From NCBI GenBank assembly GCA_950295325.1, contig OX485805.1:34397501-34461500 (forward strand): a stretch of DNA of 64,000 nt, written 5' to 3'. Each line of letters begins with the position of its first letter. Position 1 is the stretch's first letter. Under the pieces are notes generated by a model that made no database searches, was not told where the DNA came from, and worked only from the letters and a program-made list of their open reading frames with translations. This stretch comes from Polytrichum commune. Its lineage: Eukaryota > Streptophyta > Polytrichopsida > Polytrichales > Polytrichaceae. Positions 60,472 to 64,000 of the stretch are shown here, in pieces. The position numbers and the translations under genes are program-made.

Positions 60472-63403
60472 ATGCCAACGGCTATGGCGCCTCGCCGTCT
60501 CCACACTGCATCCTGTCGTCGCACAACCGCTCCCCACTCTGCTCCCGAGTCCTCTCGCCACTCCGATCGGTGGGATTCCTTTGAGCTTGATGTTGTGTTT
60601 ATGTTGATGTGTACTATAGTATGTGGCATCGTCTTACCTGGTTTAGGGTTTAAGGGTTCATGTGTCGATCTAGAAGAGCACAACAGGTTTCCATGTATAT
60701 TATTTTGTCTCGCAATTTAGGGATTCACGATGACATCATCATGTTTGCAATCCTGCAGTGAAGAAAGGTAATTCAGTTAAGGATTACCGAGAGAAATGGT
60801 GAAGGAATTTGACGTCACAAAAGCTAGTTCTGGTTTTGGGTTTAGTGTTTAGTGTTTAAGGGTTTTAGGGTTTATCTAATTGGAGCATTTTATCTGCAGG
60901 CTACACCTGGAGGCGAACATTATGCAGTTCAACCGGTTCATCAACCCTAGTGGAGGGTCTAGGGTCGATTTCGAATTTAGTTGGTGTCACAGGCGAGGAT
61001 GTCTTCAAGTACATCACTTTTAGGTAATAGAAGGGCTAACAATTGACATGTCTAACACAAGATGTTTTATTTTTTTTCGATTTCTTAGTGTTGTCTGCTA
61101 CCAGCTTCAGGAGCTTTTGAAATACGTAAGTGAAATTGCTAAGTTGAAGGAATATTTTGTCTATGAGTTGTGATTGTTGAGAGGAATGGTGCTTATGGCA
61201 ATACGTGGGTCACTTTTGACCATCAGGCAGGTTTTCAGGTTGTCTGTTTGAAGTGGATGTTTGGTTGCTGACAATCCTTTTAGCAGCGAGTACACTTTTC
61301 AGTGTCGATCTAGAAGTGTACAAATTCTACAGCAGGGTTCAGTGGATATTATTTTGTCTCACAATTTAGACGTATATGATAACATCATCATGTTTGCAAA
61401 CCTGCAGTGAAGAGGATCAAGCAAAGTATTTCGGTGAAGGACTACCGAGAGGAATGGTCAAGGAGTTCGACGTCACGAAATCTAGTTCTGTGATGATAAG
61501 ACCTAGAGTATTACATCTATGCCATCTCTTGGAAAAGAATGTCACTGGCAAATCAACCTTTGAATTGCGTGCAGAAGATGCAATTGGTAAGTTTTACATT
61601 GTTGTAACTTAAATAGCAGGTACATTTGCTGATGTCGTAATTATGTGAGGTATCAGTAATGCAGGTGCTGGGCACAAATTTGCATCAAATCTGCTCTTTC
61701 TGAGGAGGTGTAGAAAGATTGATAGGAAAATGGGAGGAGAGAGATTTTATCTATTTACCTCTTGAAGTTGAAAAAGTGAAGAAGCGTCATTTAGTGTTCG
61801 ATTGTGATTCTTCTTCTGCAGCTACCAGACAAAGGAGACACTTCATTATAGATGGGCCAGTAGGCAGTGGGAAAAGTGTGGCATTGGCCATGATTGTCCA
61901 ATGGGCACGTGCTAAAGGGTGGCTCGTTTTTTACATTCCAAATGGAAAGGAATGGACACATGGGAGCTTGTACTATAAGAATGAAGATACAGGACTTGTT
62001 GACACTCCAAATACTGCTCAAATGGCACTAGAGGTACGAGTAACTTGCACAATTTAGTGAATCACCTGAAAGCATCCTTGTGTTCTCCATACAATCCATT
62101 AAGGACAAGCGCATCTGATATTCTTACACTTCCCATTGTTTGCTTATCTAAGAGCTGTCCATTTCCTTCTTGGCTTTGATTTGCAGTGCAGTTCTTCTAG
62201 TATTGTTCAAGGTGGAAACTGTGCAAGTTATGTCCTTTGAATAATTGTGGATTGTCTTAATAGAACCTGTACATTTGGTGATCTAGGGTTTCCTCAAAAG
62301 TCATGGAGATCTGCTGGAAACTCTGCCGTGCCTTGTTTCTGACCCAGTACCTCTCGGGGAAGGAGCTGGTGTGCCTCGTGTACGAGGTGCACAAGAGTTT
62401 ACATTACCTGAAGGAGCAACTTTGAAGCAGTTGGTTGAGAAAGGGTTATCCATGTCTCATGCAGGAGTAGGTACAGTTGTGAGATTGAGGAAAGAGCTCT
62501 CACTCATTAAGGACATCCCTGTTCTGATTGCAATAGATGATGTAAGTCTTAATCAACCTCAAGAATTTCTACTTATAATTTCCAGCAGCATCATTTCGTA
62601 TGACCTTTCTTTTCTCCAAGGAACTCACGAGTTTGTGTTTCCTTGACTTGACTTGCAGTATAATAGTTGGTTTGTTTTCAGCCAGTATGGTGTGCGAGCC
62701 AAGAAACCCATACATGCTTCAAAATTGGCAATGGTAAGATGCAAAGTTTGATGTTTATTAATGAATATACTTTCTTTAATACATTTAATGCATTTCAGTG
62801 TCTGCAAGATTTGAAGACTTAGCTGGCACTCACATTAGATCTTGGAATGGTTTGCTATGACAGGTTCATGCTTTCCGACCAATGGAAGGGTCTAGTGAAA
62901 TGATGGTTACAGCATTCTCGCATTCAATTGCAGTTGGCAAGCTACCTGTGCAACTTCCTGATGTTCCCAGGGGTGTTCGATTCGACTTCACTCGATACAG
63001 TCCTGTTGAGGCAATGACAGCTCTTGAATATTATCACAGGTATGGTTTTCTCAAACAAGCTCTGTATGACTTCCTGCAGTAGACATGTTTGATGTCCAAC
63101 ATGTCTATTGGTCCTCTTTGGAGAAGACTTGTCTCATATTTAAAGCTTAACATATGTCTATAGGCGCCTTTTGTAGCTGACAAGCACTTTTGAGCTTTCT
63201 CAGAGGTCCCCTATGAGCACCCTTTGACCTGCAGTCTTATTTCCTCTGTTTTCTGGTGAGTCTAATATCAGATTGTATGTCTTATTTTGAATGACAGCAA
63301 GAATGTGACAATTGAGAAGCCAGCCGAAGCTGATGTGATCAGGCTACACTACCTCACAAATGGAAATGGGAATGAGATCAGGAATCTTGCTCGATTTATT
63401 TGA
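60472..63403 (+). CDS. MRPS29: Mitochondrial ribosomal protein mS29 (DAP3), small-subunit P-loop protein
   Basis: mS29/DAP3 is a GTP-binding P-loop protein of the mitochondrial ribosome small subunit. Seven exons: 60472-60569, 61408-61586, 61822-62033, 62287-62541, 62659-62733, 62864-63039, 63298-63403 (TGA). All have GT-AG junctions, phases match, and the total is 1101 nt (366 residues). The N-terminus (MPTAMAPRRLHTASCRR) is Arg/Ser/Thr-rich without early acidic residues, like a mitochondrial presequence; the ATG at 60484 is an alternative start. Exon 3 has the Walker A DGPVGSGKSVALA and GWLVFYIPNGKEWTHG. Exon 4 has DPVPLGEGAG and VVRLRKELSLIKDIPVLIAI (Walker B region). Exon 5 continues YNSWFVFSQYG. 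These blocks match plant mS29 strongly. A partial copy of exon 2 lies within intron 1. An extra small exon between 61586 and 61822 cannot be excluded. Confidence 0.92.
60659..60837 (+). repeat. Duplicated exon-2 segment in mS29 intron 1
   Basis: This segment and 61302-61486 share GTGTCGATCTAGAAG, ATATTATTTTGTCTC, CATCATCATGTTTGCAA, then CCTGCAG plus the start of exon 2. The upstream copy has lost about 15 bases after AGTGAAGA and several substitutions, and would not keep the frame, so it is a pseudo-exon. Confidence 0.8.
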
Positions 63404-64000
63404 TGTTCCAAATTCACTGGTAGATAGTTTGAGCCAGAAGGTTCCCAAGAGGAACATTTGAAAAATTGCAGGTGAATGCAGGTATAGGGCAGAACTAGTA
63501 CAATTAGTGGATGATCCTCTTCAATTTATCTTCTTAAATTCAGATAGGACACATGGCTCTACTTCTTTTGAAAGAGGTTATTTTAATTTGGAGGAAGGTT
63601 CTTAAATCCTTGATCTTTCCACATCTTTGATTGGAATGGTTAACTGGGTACCTGTAACTTTTTCATATGGAGAACAAGAACAGAAAATGATGTAGTCATA
63701 AGTATGTACGCCCATTTGGAAAGTCAATCCTACACTATCAGTCAATTGCAGTTGTTTGTTTGTAAAAGGTATGTTACCTTTACAAACAACAATGCAGCTT
63801 TTATATTGAAGTTACTTATATTGAGCTTCCCAATACAATTTCTTCATGTGCTGTGAGTTGTGGAAGCTTTTACAGTCAGTAGTTTGTTGTCAAGGGAGAG
63901 GGAATTATTGTATACGAGCGTCCTCTCACTCATCCAATATCAAGCCCTGAAATAGTGTGCATTACAGAGGTCTCTATTTTGAATCTATTTGACTCCAGAA
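63404..64000. other. 3' flank of mS29/DAP3
   Basis: Untranslated and intergenic AT-rich sequence. No further coding exon was supported before the window ends. Confidence 0.45.

Overview
The window reads as nuclear DNA of a land plant. Genes carry many short GT-AG introns, intergenic DNA is AT-rich and full of plant-type transposons (MULE, Pogo/Tigger, solo LTRs with 5-bp target duplications), and the two clear host genes are the plant WDR81-type BEACH/WD40 protein GFS12 and the mitoribosomal GTP-binding protein mS29/DAP3. An early-diverging lineage (bryophyte, lycophyte or fern) is my guess from the repeat style, not a demonstrated fact.

Layout. 0.4-4.0 kb: minus-strand MULE transposase with a SWIM finger and three in-frame stops. 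6.06-11.06 kb: a decayed nine-exon plus-strand gene joining a ParB-like 'GNHR' domain to a permuted (beta-class) DNA amino-methyltransferase-like domain; its 988-bp first intron is almost entirely an array of palindromes with core GCCGTTAACGGC. 12.5-21.9 kb: minus-strand, partly GC-rich mobile coding DNA (DUF7869-like protein, FCP1/HAD-like phosphatase, coiled-coil/Pro-rich ORF) broken by two solo LTRs. 22.3-28.9 kb: a SWIM fragment, a second palindrome array (234-bp period, same core) interrupted by a 2.8-kb LTR-like insertion, then an intact methyltransferase half of a second copy of the fusion gene. 29.6-32.9 kb: other tandem arrays surrounding a ParB half. 33-45 kb: duplicated transposon-end-like segments, a TCCGGA-rich retroelement region with a gag-like minus-strand ORF, and another solo LTR. 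46.5-57.4 kb: GFS12 homologue (minus). 58.3-59.6 kb: Pogo-like element with TIRs and TA target duplication. 60.5-63.4 kb: mS29/DAP3 (plus).

The most interesting material is the ParB-methyltransferase family. Two copies share exon phases and two identical exon lengths (348 and 283 nt) while differing at roughly half of residues by eye, so the gene was spliced and under constraint. Its introns are repeatedly filled by tandem arrays, two of which share one palindromic core. I infer a eukaryotic, probably bacterially derived, mobile or selfish gene family. The catalytic motif is atypical and nothing here proves activity.
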